This document shows, one piece after another, positions 12,344-25,600 of a stretch of 64,000 nt of DNA. The stretch is from contig NC_054084.1 in assembly GCF_017562075.2 (NCBI RefSeq), forward strand, positions 11,704,745 to 11,768,744, in the 5' to 3' direction. How positions within the stretch are numbered: position 1 is the stretch's first letter; the number at the start of each line of letters is the position of its first letter. A program made the translations under genes and the position numbers. The notes under the pieces are model-generated. The model was not told the DNA's origin and did not search any database. It worked only from the letters and a program-made list of their open reading frames with translations. The DNA comes from Anopheles merus. Lineage: Eukaryota > Arthropoda > Insecta > Diptera > Culicidae.

Positions 12344-13509
12344 CAAGAACAAGAATTAGAGTACCTTGCATCGCAAATCGATGGAGTGAAACATGGGGAT
12401 TTAAGGAATCCAAATTGGCAAGCCCTTCAACGAGCTGCAATAACATGAAATGCTGCTGCAGGCTTCAACGTCTAGTCCGAGGACTTTCGCAGTAAAATGT
12501 ATTTTCTGTCTGCATTTGTACACGCAAGGCTTCCGAACCGGTTCTTGGATTGAAGGTATTGAAAGGATTAATTTAATTAACAAAATTACGTGAAAGCACG
12601 TTACTGCCAGCCATTCACCGCTGTGTCGAACTGTTTCAAATGCTGTTCGTACCAATCCTTAGGGGAGGGAAAAGGTGCTTAACAATGTAAACAGCAAATG
12701 GCTTCCAACGACCGTGGATTATTAGGGGGGAAAACGCGATCGTTTTGCTCTACTGTACCCCCGCGATGATTAAAAGGCTTGAAATGTAATACCTGAGTAC
12801 GAATTACACTTACGTTGAATTGAAGAGCGGCGACGTAGTATCGTCGTTTCTACGCCGTGTTAAGTTCAAAGGGCTCGCTCTCGTGCTTGTGTGAAGCGTC
12901 GCTGTGGTTTGTGTTTAAGAGGAAATATAATTCAATGTTATTGGAACATTCTTTTGATCGAATTGATTAAATTGACATTGCGATCGTTTCATGGAAGAGC
13001 TATAATAAAATGCGTCAAAAAGTTCATAAGTCTCTGTTATTACTCCGCTTCCTTGCGCACGTATAGGTTGGCGTTAGTTACCGCACAGAATAAGCTTGCC
13101 TTTTTGTAAATATATAACGCTTTGTAAAGATGTGTTTCGCGTCAAACTTTTCAATCTATTACTACTGACAGAGTTGAACGAAACCTTTCCCTCGTATATT
13201 GTGTTGTTGGTATGAAAAATAAAACTTTTCCAATTCGATGCTATTCAACAGTATGCATGCTTAAATTTCGCTGAAAACTTTTCCAGTCAATATTTCCTTT
13301 TTTTCAGCACTCAGTACTGCGTTTTGTTGCTCTGTTTGTGTGTTTGTGTTGCAATATTGAATTCACCAAGTACTTAGAACCCGTCGCTCAACTATCTACT
13401 TCTTCATTGCAAGTGACTTGAATTTGTAGCCCGCCACATAATGTCTTCAATCAAACTATTAAATTATGAAATGTACTGAAATACATTGTCCGTTTTCTTT
13501 CTCTTCCAG
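12344..13509. other. Presumed 5' region or intron upstream of the tetraspanin
   Basis: A moderately CpG-rich patch at about 12820-12910 could be a leader exon or promoter, but no clear donor site or core-promoter set was found. The segment ends in a pyrimidine tract and AG (13508-13509), implying that a 5' noncoding exon lies further upstream. Confidence 0.35.
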
Positions 13510-13543
13510 CTACATCGAGCCTTCCGGAAACGCTACCAACAAC

Positions 13544-13606
13544 ATGCCTTCGTTAGGGATATCGTGTGTGCGCTATATGGTGTTTTTCTTCAATTTCCTG
13601 TTTGCG
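13544..13606 (+). CDS. Tetraspanin coding exon 1
   Basis: Twenty-one codons beginning MPSLGISCVRYM: the short cytoplasmic N-terminus with a membrane-proximal Cys (possible palmitoylation) and the first half of TM1. The exon follows a CTCTTCCAG acceptor (exon 13510 onward is leader) and ends at GCG|GTAAGT in phase 0. Its hydrophobic end continues directly into ITGLVVIVTG of exon 2, which supports the 11.9 kb jump. Confidence 0.88.
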
Positions 13607-16600
13607 GTAAGTTTAACTACACTGCATTAAATATGCAGCCGATGCATGTTCAAAGTAATGGGACATCGTTCAGCTACCCTCCTGGGAATGTAATGAGTTG
13701 AAGAGCAAAGTGAATTAATACTGATTCGATTCGCTGTGTAGGCTGACAAACGGGGAAATGACCCTGCGTCTAATACCACCAACTATCATCAACCGCGAAC
13801 GAACATGCTTCAGGAAAATAATGCCATTCTCCCACCGCAGTGCCACTAGTGTCTCCACTACCCAACACTGTTTGGCAGCGTGTTTTGCTGCAGCGAAGAA
13901 CTTTTGCCATCAAAGTTATGCCAGTGTGTACCGAGTTAAGCGGGGATAGTATTGCAATTGGTTGCATGCCTCCAAGGGCAGAAGAGTCATTAAAACAGGC
14001 GACAGCACACCCAGTCGCAGTATTTCGAGTAGGAAGAGTATGTCACCCATAGTACCATCTTCCGATGGAGCTACTTTACTAGAAGCGAAGGATGCACCGC
14101 TACCGGGGATATGATTAAAATCAATTACTCTAATGGAAGGTAAATGAGAAGTGCAATCGAATCGACTTCGATATTGGATCGCTTGGTTCGGTTCCATCAT
14201 GGCGCAGTGATGATAGTTTTAGCTGTTGGCAACATTCAGTCAAAGTTTTGGTAGTTATCATTCGCCAAGACTCTTTTGGCAAACAAAGTAAGAGACGGTC
14301 TTACATGCGGGTAGGGGTACATTTTATGGGGTTTAAATTAGCTCAATGGAATGAATGGAAGGAAGTGTATTGAGTTGAGTTAAAATCAGCGTGTTAGGGG
14401 ATTTGCTAATTGAATAAGGGAGCTTATTCTGTGGTGAATTTGTTGATGAGCATTTAATAATTGAAACTCAATCGATAGACTGAAGGTGCAGCCGATCGAA
14501 TGCTTCCTTACGGCTATATGGATGCATTTTGAAACTAAAGGCTTTAGTGAGATTTTATTATTTAATTAATGTATTTGATCCCAATATAGGAAAATTTAAA
14601 GTTTCTTTTCAAAAAAAAGTGTTATTTACTTGGTTCTTCAAGCCTTATTGGAGCTTTTAACTGTCCATAACGCATAAGAGGCTAAATATAGCTTTTACAT
14701 TATGGAGTTTGCTCACACACAGTAGGTATGATCCAATACACGCTTGGTGAAATTTTAGAAACCAACGTTTGGTCAGTCACTTTGTCATGACTTTTTTACT
14801 ATGATCAATTCTGCAAAATGTCACTGACATAGTCGTGACAAATACAGATAGAAAAAAAATCATGCCAGTCTCACGAACTCTACTGTGATGATGAAAGGTG
14901 AGACTCAAACAGTTGGTGCGACCATCACATGCTTGGTGACATTTTGTGCAATCAACTCTTGGTCAGTCACTTGGTCGTGACATTTTCTGTCGGTGATCAT
15001 CACGATAGATATGGGCGATGTGTGGTGCGTGTAATTGCTCCCAAGCAATAAAATCAGCATGCATTATCGCTCAAATGCTTCATCATTCTACCCAACAGAC
15101 TATCAAAGCGGAAAGATCGAGAAAGCATACTTGTTTTGTTACTTGGGACCACTCGCCAAGTATGTTTTAAGAATGTCATGGTTATCATAGGGAGAAAATG
15201 TCGTGACCCTAACGAGTGATCAAGAGTTGGGTGCTATAAAAAATGTCACAAAACATGTGATTGGTCCACCAACTGTTTGAGTCTCACATCACACACAAGC
15301 TGATTTGAGCTTTGTTTCAGTCATGTTGGTGACTGAAATAGTGGCACCACTGTTCACACCCAGAAAAAGTGATTATCGTGATTATACTTGCGACGGCATT
15401 AAGCCCAGCTTGTCAGTTAGACGTTATCACGTTAGACTCAAACATTCGCATGTCGCGTTCAGCATGTCATGGCGCACTTTCATTGAGTATCAGCAATAAA
15501 CATCAAGAGCTACCCCGGATATGTTCATTGTTTTCGGTGGTGATCGTTACGTGATGCTCATAACATTTCGCAGCACTGGTGCTGACCTTGAAACCGAGAT
15601 AGGTAAAATCATGGACGACTTAAAGAGAAAAAATCAGCTTAACTACTCTAAGGTCTAAGGGTTAAGGCTATTAGTCCGATTATCGTTTAAGCCGCTAGAG
15701 GTGCTAATCTTTTCTTTTTGTAACTCCATCCAACTCCAGATTTAGGAGTTTTTTTTTACATATCACAGTCTAATTGATCAGCAAAACATTTATTCAAAGA
15801 GTGTTTCATTACCATAAACACACTGTCTTGTATACGTATATGTATGTTTATGAAATTGAATAAATTGAAATAATTTTACAGTCAACTTACGGGCGAAAGC
15901 GGACAGTTCCTGGAAGGTTTTAAGTTGTTGCAAATGTTGGAATGTTTGTTGCACTTGCATTAAACAGAGCAGTTCGTGTCCTGAAAAGATCACACAAATA
16001 TGTTTCATTCTTATCTAAAACTATTGGATCGTATACAACTTGTCACGAAAAATATTGGGTTTTTTTGCTTGAAATTAAAAAAAAAAAAAACAAAACAAAA
16101 ATTGATTGGAAACCAGACCAGCGCCGCATACCTTTTCTTCGGTGGGTAATTTTACACGGCAAGGACGAAAAAGAACAAAAGCTTCACCATCCAAAAGATA
16201 TGGTGCAAAGTGGCGAACGTATTCTGTAAAACGATTTCCTTAATCCCAAATTCCATCTCGGAAAGGGCAGCAGCAGCGGCAATTGGCGATAGCGCCGGAT
16301 AGCCGGAACCGAAACGAATCCTCCTCCTCCCCCCCCCCCTCTTTTAAAGCCGGATAAAAGCCGGAATTGTAAAGTAGGAAATTATTCGAAAAAAAAAAAA
16401 AAGAAAATGTGTTGACTTTCTCCGGTGGCGGTCGGTCGAAGCACCGAGCTACGGAGAGAGAGAGAGTCAGCATCCGCTGCCTAGGCTGTCGGTAATAGAC
16501 GGTGCTTAAATGAAATGGACCATGGAGCTCTGTGAGAGAGGAAACCTGTATTGGGGGTGTCGTTGGTTTTGAAGGAAGGTTAGATTTTCTTTTTTTTGTA

Positions 16601-19600
16601 ACCGTCCAAGAATCCCTCTATAAATTGAACGCTTGCATGCGCAAAAGTGTTTCAATTCCGGTTGCTAACCGTGTTTTCGCTAGGGATCACTGGGAAAGAA
16701 GCGTGTTTTTCTATCCGGTTTTGTATGTATTTTTTCTTCAATTCTATTGATTGGAAAATCAGTGGCTCGATGTTAAAGCTTCCTGTTTGGAACGGGGGGA
16801 TGTTATTGTACAAACAACCCAGTAGGGGACTGGCCAATGTTAAACGGAGCGCATACAGCTCAGGTTTTCCAAAAGGGTAAATCAAATTGTCAAAAAGCAA
16901 CATAACCTTTCGGTGAAATTAACAATTGGTAACCTTCATTCAGTGAAATCACCTCCCCACGGCAGACGGTCTATTAATTTAAATTATTTACATCCATCGC
17001 ATAAATCATTTCCTTTTACCCCCACCACCCGTCCCAACGATCGTTCCGTTTTCAGCACAGTTAATGCTACTCAGTAAAAGCAGCCCCCGTAGATCCGAAA
17101 AAAGCCGTCTTAAATCATATGTTTTTGCTGTAAACCATTCGTGTAAGCGTATACCAATGGTTTCTCCCACTTTTTGGATGTTTGTGAATTTTTGATATAT
17201 GGCTGGCGGGAGGAAAATTTGCATTTTTGGCGGCAGGGCCTCCACTCCCCGCAACTCTTTGCGTAATAATAATTTCCTCCCTTCAACCTTTTCACGTATG
17301 TTGGTTCCCGTTTCGCTGTCGCGCACACACTTATCGGAAACACGGCGTGGTATGTAAATGCATACATCTATCTGCCCTTCCCGTGAAGGATCACTTTCAA
17401 CCGGGTTTGGGGCTGGCCGTTCCGTGGCTACGAAAGATAGCTTTGGTTGAACGGAGCAACGCACGTCGGAAGTGTGGGTGAAAGTAATTTAATTAAAATG
17501 TTAATACTGCGTACAGCGACAGTACCGTACCCCCCCGTAGTACGTACACAGTGTCTGGTTTCGCGTGTTTCCTATCTGCGCCCGGGGCTTGACTGACAGG
17601 TTGGGTTGAATTTCGCTACAATTACTGAGAGATTTCATGTATTGAGTGTGTGTGTGTGTGTATGTGTGTGCTGCTCTGTAGGCGCGACGATGCACGAATT
17701 CCGAGGCGCATGGGAGGAAACGATCAGCGAGCTTCAATTGCACCATCAGCGCAGTAGAATGTGTACCATCGATAGCTCGATCTTTTTTATCTCTCTCTCT
17801 TCCTTTCGCTATATCGATGTCATGGGGGCATTATTAAATTATTTTATGCATCTGCTGCTCCATCCCCTGACACGTGAATTACTTGAAAAATCTGGGAAAA
17901 TCGGTTGAAATGGAATCAATAAATTACAATCAACTCGCGTACATCATGTTGATTGCGTGTTGTTAAATAAAGTTATACTTTTATTTTAAACGTTAATATA
18001 ATAATTTGTTTTTATGTGTATACTAAATTAAGATTAGGTCCTCAACATTTAAGGACAGATTTTCAGTTACATATGTACAGTATTTCGAAGTATTTTTTTT
18101 TTACAATAAATATTTGATAATTGTTTAAAATAAATAAAACATTAAACCAAATACAAAGAAAAAGGTGCTGTAAATCCTTTTGTATTACATCATTATAAAT
18201 ATCTATCATCATTAGCCTATGAAATCAAACTTATACTTAGTTAAACTATATTTTGTGAATTTTTGGTAAAAATGGTTGATAGGATATATACATTACATTA
18301 GACACTGTATTTAAAAAGAAAAACATATATAAATTGCATGTAAAATGTTGAAAAGAAAAACTATACTCAAATGTTGGAAAAATAAGAAAATATTGCGTAT
18401 ATTTTGCATAAGAATTTTTTAAATAAAATAAAGTCACTATCGTCCGTTCCCACCAACGGAGACGCCTAGTACTTGTCGAACTCTAATGGTGAATATATTC
18501 AAAAAAATTGGATGAAAATATAAAATGAAAGATAAAATTAGAGGTTAAAATTAAAATCTCGCGGTTTCCCTGTTGGGGAACTGGTTTAGGAACTCAATGG
18601 CTTGAACATGTTTATTTATTGCTTTTTATTTTACTTGCTTCTGTTTAAATATTTGAAAATTGTAAGTTGTGCATTAAAGCTCTTAAATAATAGCATTGCT
18701 CTTTTTAAATATTTTTCATTACTTTGATTTTTTTTAATAAAAAAAGAGTATATGTGAGTATATGTAGTCTTAATACATTATTTTTTTATTTAACTTTTTA
18801 TCAAAAAGGTCATCTTTTTATCAAGAAAGCTGTCTTTTTCGTAGAAATGTGTTAATTTATTAGTAAGGCTATGAATGAAGCTAAGCTCTTTAAAGGCTCT
18901 TTTCAACTCCTTTTCAACTCCTTTTCAACTCTGCGCCTTTGAAGTGTTTTTACTATGCTTTTAATTGTATTACATCATTCAATTTTGATACTATAAAAAG
19001 GGACATAAATGCCCAATGTACATACTCACACGTCAAGTGCACCACAAGTATCCACAAGTCCATTGTCCTGTTACAACAAAATAATCCTATGAAGTGTGCC
19101 GTGTGCCTGACACAACATCATTTCTCAGCCAAAATCGATCAAATTTATTTCAAAAAACCCCCCTTCTCCTCTTCACGTTCAACCCTCTTTTCGTGCTACC
19201 GTTGTCGCAAATCGAATCGAATGGTCAATGTTGCACAGAAAGATAGGTATATCATTTGCATGCAAAAAAGGCACCCCTCTGCTCTTGGTGTATCTGTATG
19301 TCGTGCAGATCGATGCGCACTACCGAGACGGGAGCGCTTGTGACACAAGCGCAAAATTAGATTACTCAAATCAGTCAACCTATTTGCGCAGTGTGAAGCG
19401 CTGCGAGAGAGATATGCTAATGCGCCACTCGTGCTGGACTCTTGTGCTGGAACTATTGTTAGGGCGAACAAAGAAATGCAACTGCCACAACATTGCCTGT
19501 GTCATACACACGCGCACAGCAGGGGGATTTTGACGTGTGGCCAGTGTTGGTCAGCTAAAGATTGGCATTCAGCAGCCCTGTTCAAGCCTTTAATTGAGCA

Positions 19601-22600
19601 TTAGGTTGAGCGAGCGATGGGATGACGATGGACGAGTTGCAGCTTGCTCCGCTTGCCATCATGATTAGCACTAAATTGATGGTTATTACGATGCACCGAA
19701 TGAGCTCTCAAGTGAGAACAGTAATTATGTGGCCCAACGGACAAAGAAGCGAATACAAGCGATTAGTAGAACGTGTTTACATAGTTAAAACGATTGGCCT
19801 TTTAAGCGCTTATCATCTTTACTAAGTGTTACGCATTAAACGAAATGCTTTTTTTATGCAATTCCACACTGTGTTGCATCAATATCTGTGTTGCACTCTG
19901 GAACCTTCAGCAGTTGAATGTTGAAGATAGCAAAGAAACGAGTTGCTTTCGGCACAGCGTTTTTGAAGCCCTGACACTATCTCTGCTTGAATCGTGTTCG
20001 AACACGGCTTGTTCAGCTGACTTCATGTTCGCAATAACACGATAGACATCGTCTACTGTCGGGCACAATTGGATCGTTATCTACTATCCTCCTCGCTGTT
20101 GTCGTTTTTTTTTTCGACAGAAGTCGACAGAAGGCGCGTAATAACTTTATGAAATCGATGAACATGTATCAGTAGCGGCGGTATGTTTGAGCTGAAACGA
20201 AAGATATTCTGAAAAGATAATAATTATATTCTAAATTTTATTAGATGCGCTCAAATATTTGATGTTTTTAATATTTTACTATTTTACTGCTCTGTTGAAG
20301 CATTTACTTCCGCGTGGAAAATCATGAATATTAGTAAGGGAAGGTGGAGTAAAAGGGCCATTTGTATTATTGGCAAGTGTAACTTCTGCAACTTTGGTTC
20401 TCGCCATGGACGGTTCTTATCTGAAGATTTCTTAATACATTACAGGGTTTTCCGAGTTAGTTTCGAATGTAAACATTGTTATTCGCCGCGTGCAAGAAGG
20501 TAATCTACATCAATCTGATATTTCATTTCCATCATAATAATTTTTAATTTCTTCAGCATGATTTTCAACACGTCTCAAGCTGGATTGAGCTTGACAGTTC
20601 TTTGTTATGTGTTGAAAATCATGTTTAAGAATTGAAATTTCAGGTTTAAGCAAATATACCATTTGAAAGCTGTTGAAAAACGTGCTGGATGCGGTGAAGA
20701 ACAATGTTTACATACGAAACTGACTTGGAAAACCCTGTAATGAAATTAAATAAATGTTAAAAATTATGTTTATTGGATCGTCTTAAAAATAAGCCTTAGT
20801 GAGAATTAGATAAATAGTTGGAGAAAATAAAGGATGTCAATCCATAAAAGTGATATTTTCAGAGTGTTCCGGGGATCTCATAATTTTTGGCGTATTTTAT
20901 TGTATTTCGAATGAAAATTCACGTTCAGATAAAATTCCGTTCACGTAAGAAAGACTCAAGAAAGTGTCCCAAAAATTATCAGAACCCTGGAAATTTTTAA
21001 AAAATCTAACTGAAGAAATTAAACATTGTTGTGACTGAAATGAAATATCAGAGTGATGTGGAATAACATTTTGCACGCGGTGGAAAACAATGTTCACATT
21101 CGAAAATGAGTTGGAAAACCCTGTAACGGTCAGATGATTTACAGGGTTTTGCAAGTCACTTTCTAATGTGCACATAATTATTCACCACTTCCAAAATGTT
21201 TTTCAACAGCTGTCAAATGCTGTATTTGCTTCATAATAAAACATATGAACTTATCTCAAAGAATTTTTAAACTTAATCTAACTTGAAACGTGTTGAAAAT
21301 CATGCTGAAGAAATCGAAAATTAGGACGATGCAAATGAAATACCAGAAGGATGTCGATTAACATCTTGCACGTGGTGCAATATAAGAGACGCCCGTAAAT
21401 CTAGTGTTAAAACTAACTTAGAAAACCAAGCAATGAAATACAGGGTTTGCCTTAGAAATTTTTAAATGTCAACAGAATTTTTCACTGCTAGCGAGATGTG
21501 CGGCTGTCAAATGTTATATTTGCACTACAATATTTTTCCAGTTCTTCCACGCAAGCTGGAATGAGTTTCAAGCGGTGAATAATGCTTTTTACATTGGAAA
21601 GTGATTCGATAAATCATGTATTGTACGAGCAATGTGATATAATTGTTATTTTATTTTATTTCCAAAATTCATTAGGATTTCATTTCGACCAAATCGTACG
21701 ATATCCTTTATAAAATGTTGCAAAATGGTTCGATAAATTCGCATACGGTGGAACACACTGAACCCCTTTAATTTACCTACTGTGGAATCCGAAAGGAATT
21801 TTCCGTGTGCTCGTCCAATAATGGTGTCGTAGATTTAAATTCCCAACACATAAAGTTCACTTCTCGGAAGAAAAAAGATAAAAGTGCTCCAAAATTCCCT
21901 GATCCTTTGAAAAAAGCCTGTACTCCTTTCAGTATTTATTTCCCTTAGCCATTCTTCGATTCCAATTGCCCCGAGAGGAAAAGGTACTACAAGAAGAAAA
22001 CGAATTCGACGATCGGTTTCTTCCACGAACAATTTTCCATCTACTAGCTACCAAATCGCGTTCCCGGTGCAGACAGCTGATCATTTTCTCATTATAAAAT
22101 ATTGATTAATTGTGGCGAGTAAATTAGTTTTTACTCCACATCAGCAACCACCCCCACCAAAGCTCTCTTGAGAAATTCGTTCTAAGATGTTTTAATATTT
22201 TATGATTCACCTCGAATTTCCCACCGGGTATCGGGTGGGTGGTGCTGGTTTTAAAAGAATTCAAAATAAGGCAAAGCGGCTCACATTAAAGCACGCACAT
22301 GAAGTGGTGTGTACTCTGTTGTGTACTGGGCCGTGCCAGTGTATGGCCTCATCTCATGCAGTGTAGGGCATCGTTCATCCTTTCAATTGTTGCAAAGGTC
22401 GTTGAGGTTACATGGGGTTTGCGTCTGGGTCGTTCGGATGCTTTTAGAAGCAGCATCACCGGGAAAGCACACCTGTGCTTTGCATGTTGCTACAGTCGGT
22501 AAACTTCTCGCGCTACAACGAGCTCACTTTGTCACTTTGGCTCCACACAGCATTAATTCCTTGAGGGGTGTGTGTGTGTGTGTGCAATAAGGCACACACC

Positions 22601-25600
22601 CAACGGGGCGTTATTCCACCACTCTGGTGCTTTTTGTGCCTTAAATCCTTCCGCCGGCAAAACTATCAGCTAGAATGATTTAATCCGGATGCATCCACGA
22701 TAAAATCTGTGCACCGCGGGGGAAGAAGGTAATGTGGCGTGCAGAATGGGGCTATTTTGCATACGATGAGGTAGGGAAGTTGGTGGTACACTCTCTCTTA
22801 TGTTGATACAGTGCGATTGTTCCACACCATGAAACACCTGCCCAAGCTCTTATGCCTTCTTGCGGTGCTTCCGGATTGAAAGTACTTACCCTTAATGCTC
22901 TGTCTTGGTTTTGTCTACTGCTGGGTGTTACAAAGCAGCTAAAGGATTATGTTTTTTCCCCATTTTGCCTACACCTGTGCTCCTGTGACGTTGACAATGA
23001 TTAGTAATATTACGGCAGAGATTAAGGGTTAGTCTCCGAAGGCTCGTTGGGGGCTAAAATGGAAATGATTTAATGTTCAACTTCTTCCGATGCACCAAAG
23101 ATATGGTGGATGCTGCTAATTGGCTTAATCTGCTGTGTAACATGTATTTGAATTTCTGTGTAATACCTTTTTTCATTGCAACTTAATTGGATTAGTTCAG
23201 ATATGCAATAGTTGCCATTTCTCTATTTATTCTATAATCCAAAAATAAATTGTTCAATTTTAAAATCTTGAATGCTGTTCCCGAACCATCTGGAACTATT
23301 TAAATTGGCTTTTAATAATACAAATGGAACAGTTTATTTGAAATAGACAGAGTTTTATAAGTTAAATGGAAAATTAAGTATCAAATAAATGTAGAACAAA
23401 GCAAATAACGAACAAAACACACAAAAAATGAATAAAAAACTTAACATATAAAGCGTCATCCATCAATAACGTAACGCAAACATTGAAAGTTCGACTGCGT
23501 GGTACATCAAAAGTAGCTAAATCCGTTTTAAGCCGGCCTAACCGCAAAGTTTGTTAAGTAATACAGAATAATAATCGTTTATTACTCATTTGTTAACAAA
23601 AACTTTACGTTTAACTCCCCTTAATCCCCATGTAATAAATCGTGATGTTTGAGGATACCCCCTCTCCCACAGTTACGTAACTGATGGATGACGCCTTACA
23701 CAAATGGGCCGGTCTGGTGATACAGTCGTTAATTCGTATGACTTAACAACATGCCCGTCATGGGTTCAAGCCCCATATGGACCGAGCCCTGCTATGTGTA
23801 ATCAGTAAGTCACTGAAAGCCAAGCCCCACTAATGGTACAGGCAGGCCTTGACCGACAACGCTTGTTGTGCCAAAGAGGAGGAAGAAGAAGAAGATGTTA
23901 TATATTCACTAGTTAGGGCATCCTTAAAATTACACTGTTAATTTTTTACATATTATATGTTTTTCAAAATAAATAATCTAATAAATAAAATATATAATAT
24001 ATTTTGTACATATAATTGTACATATAATATAATCTTCAAACTTTTGATATGCTTAAAAAATAATAAAAGTAAATAATAAATAAAATATATCACTAACCTA
24101 ATTCAAACGTACATTTGTATAAAAAAGTTATAATAGTACAGTAAAGAATAGTAAAGTGTTTTGAAAATTCAAAAGTGTTAGAATTAGTGGCAATGTTAAT
24201 TAATAATAAACCAGTAAAATGAATAAATAAATGAATATAAACAATTACACATAAAACCAAGACAGCGAAAACAGCACAAACAAACTAGCACAGCAAAAAC
24301 AATATCAAACACAACCCAGTAAAAAAATATATTTAAATATCCAGCATAAACACAATATTTAGTATAACGTAAAAATCAAATATTATAAAGCTAAGAGATA
24401 GTGGCTATGACTTATAAAACACATGTGTTTCACTTCTTACTGTCCTTGTTCATTCGTGCAAGAAGAAAAATTATCCTTTTCCATTTTGCATTTTCAATTC
24501 ATCGTGCCTACGCTGCAAAGCGCAAAACGATAAGAAATTTTTATTAATGCATGTGTCTCGGAAGAGAAGCATAATGCCCCCTCTCCTAGACGTTATCCCT
24601 CCTTTGTGTCCTTCCGGGTACACAACAGCGCCTACACAGCATAACCTTGGCAACATCATTTTCCATTCCCGGACACCATTTCTCCCATCGACCCACAAAG
24701 CATCAGAACGGGAAAATGCGTATCCTTGTATCGTATCTTATTTGGAATGTTTTTTTAAAAAAATGTGTTCTATCTCCTTGGTGTATATACAATTTATAAT
24801 CAAACACCCCGCCGAAAAGAAAGGTGTGGAATGGAAATTTATGGTGGGCCTGTTTTCGTTTGCCGAATTTGATCACAAAATGGGTCTGCCCATTCGGCAC
24901 TGTTGAAGCGTGCTTGTATCGGAAATGCGTAGTGTTGTAGTATATGTGACACTCAAAAATTCAATTTCACTCATCCACTTTTCTTGTAATTATGATTTAA
25001 TACTTCACTCGGTAATACTTTTTTTTTAAACAAAAGAAGAGTAAATGTGTTTGTGAAATCATTCCTCTACATGATGATGATGATAATTTAGCAGCCATTT
25101 ACTGTGACCTGACTATTCGTTCGAACGGTCGTTGTGCAAACATCGTTTGTTGGATTGAGCATGGTGGGGCCAAGCCAGGTTTAATTCCGGGCCTGATGTG
25201 TACAGTACCCCCAAGCCCAAGCGGCACGATTTCCGACGAGCGCAAAAATTCATTTGTGTGGGTACTGCCTGCCGGAAAGAGCCGGTTGGCGTTGTCCATC
25301 AATTCACTTATCGATTTGCAATTAATTTCACGGTCTGTCTTCTATCAATAACAACGCGTGTGTTTGAACGTGTGTCCTGGCATACAGAACCCCGTTCATC
25401 AGGGTTGATTGTTTTTTCTGTCTTTTACCTCGATTTGTGTACACACACACACACATCATCCACACCGTGCACCTCAGATTCTGATTCATTTCCCACCCTT
25501 TTTTATCATGTCCATTTTCTCTCTCTGTTTCTTCTATTTGCAGATCACCGGGCTGGTCGTGATTGTTACGGGAGCCATCATTCAATCGAATTATTACCAT

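Larger units (their letters stand above)
13607..25543 (+). other. First intron of the tetraspanin (11.9 kb)
   Basis: Runs from the GTAAGT donor at 13607 to the TTCTATTTGCAG acceptor at 25543. Apart from the transposons listed separately it holds AT-rich sequence, GT/CA microsatellites (17644-17668, 22567-22584) and short overlapping open frames with no recognisable product. A first intron this much longer than its neighbours (79-886 nt) often carries regulatory elements, but none can be pinned down here. Confidence 0.8.

Noticed and set aside
17006..17464. 152-codon frame on the minus strand in the tetraspanin intron
   Set aside because: No domain signature and overlapping open frames on both strands; regarded as chance.
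23705..23780. tRNA gene
   Set aside because: A and B boxes are present, but the segment continues into a SINE body with a GAA tail and no cloverleaf acceptor stem closes.
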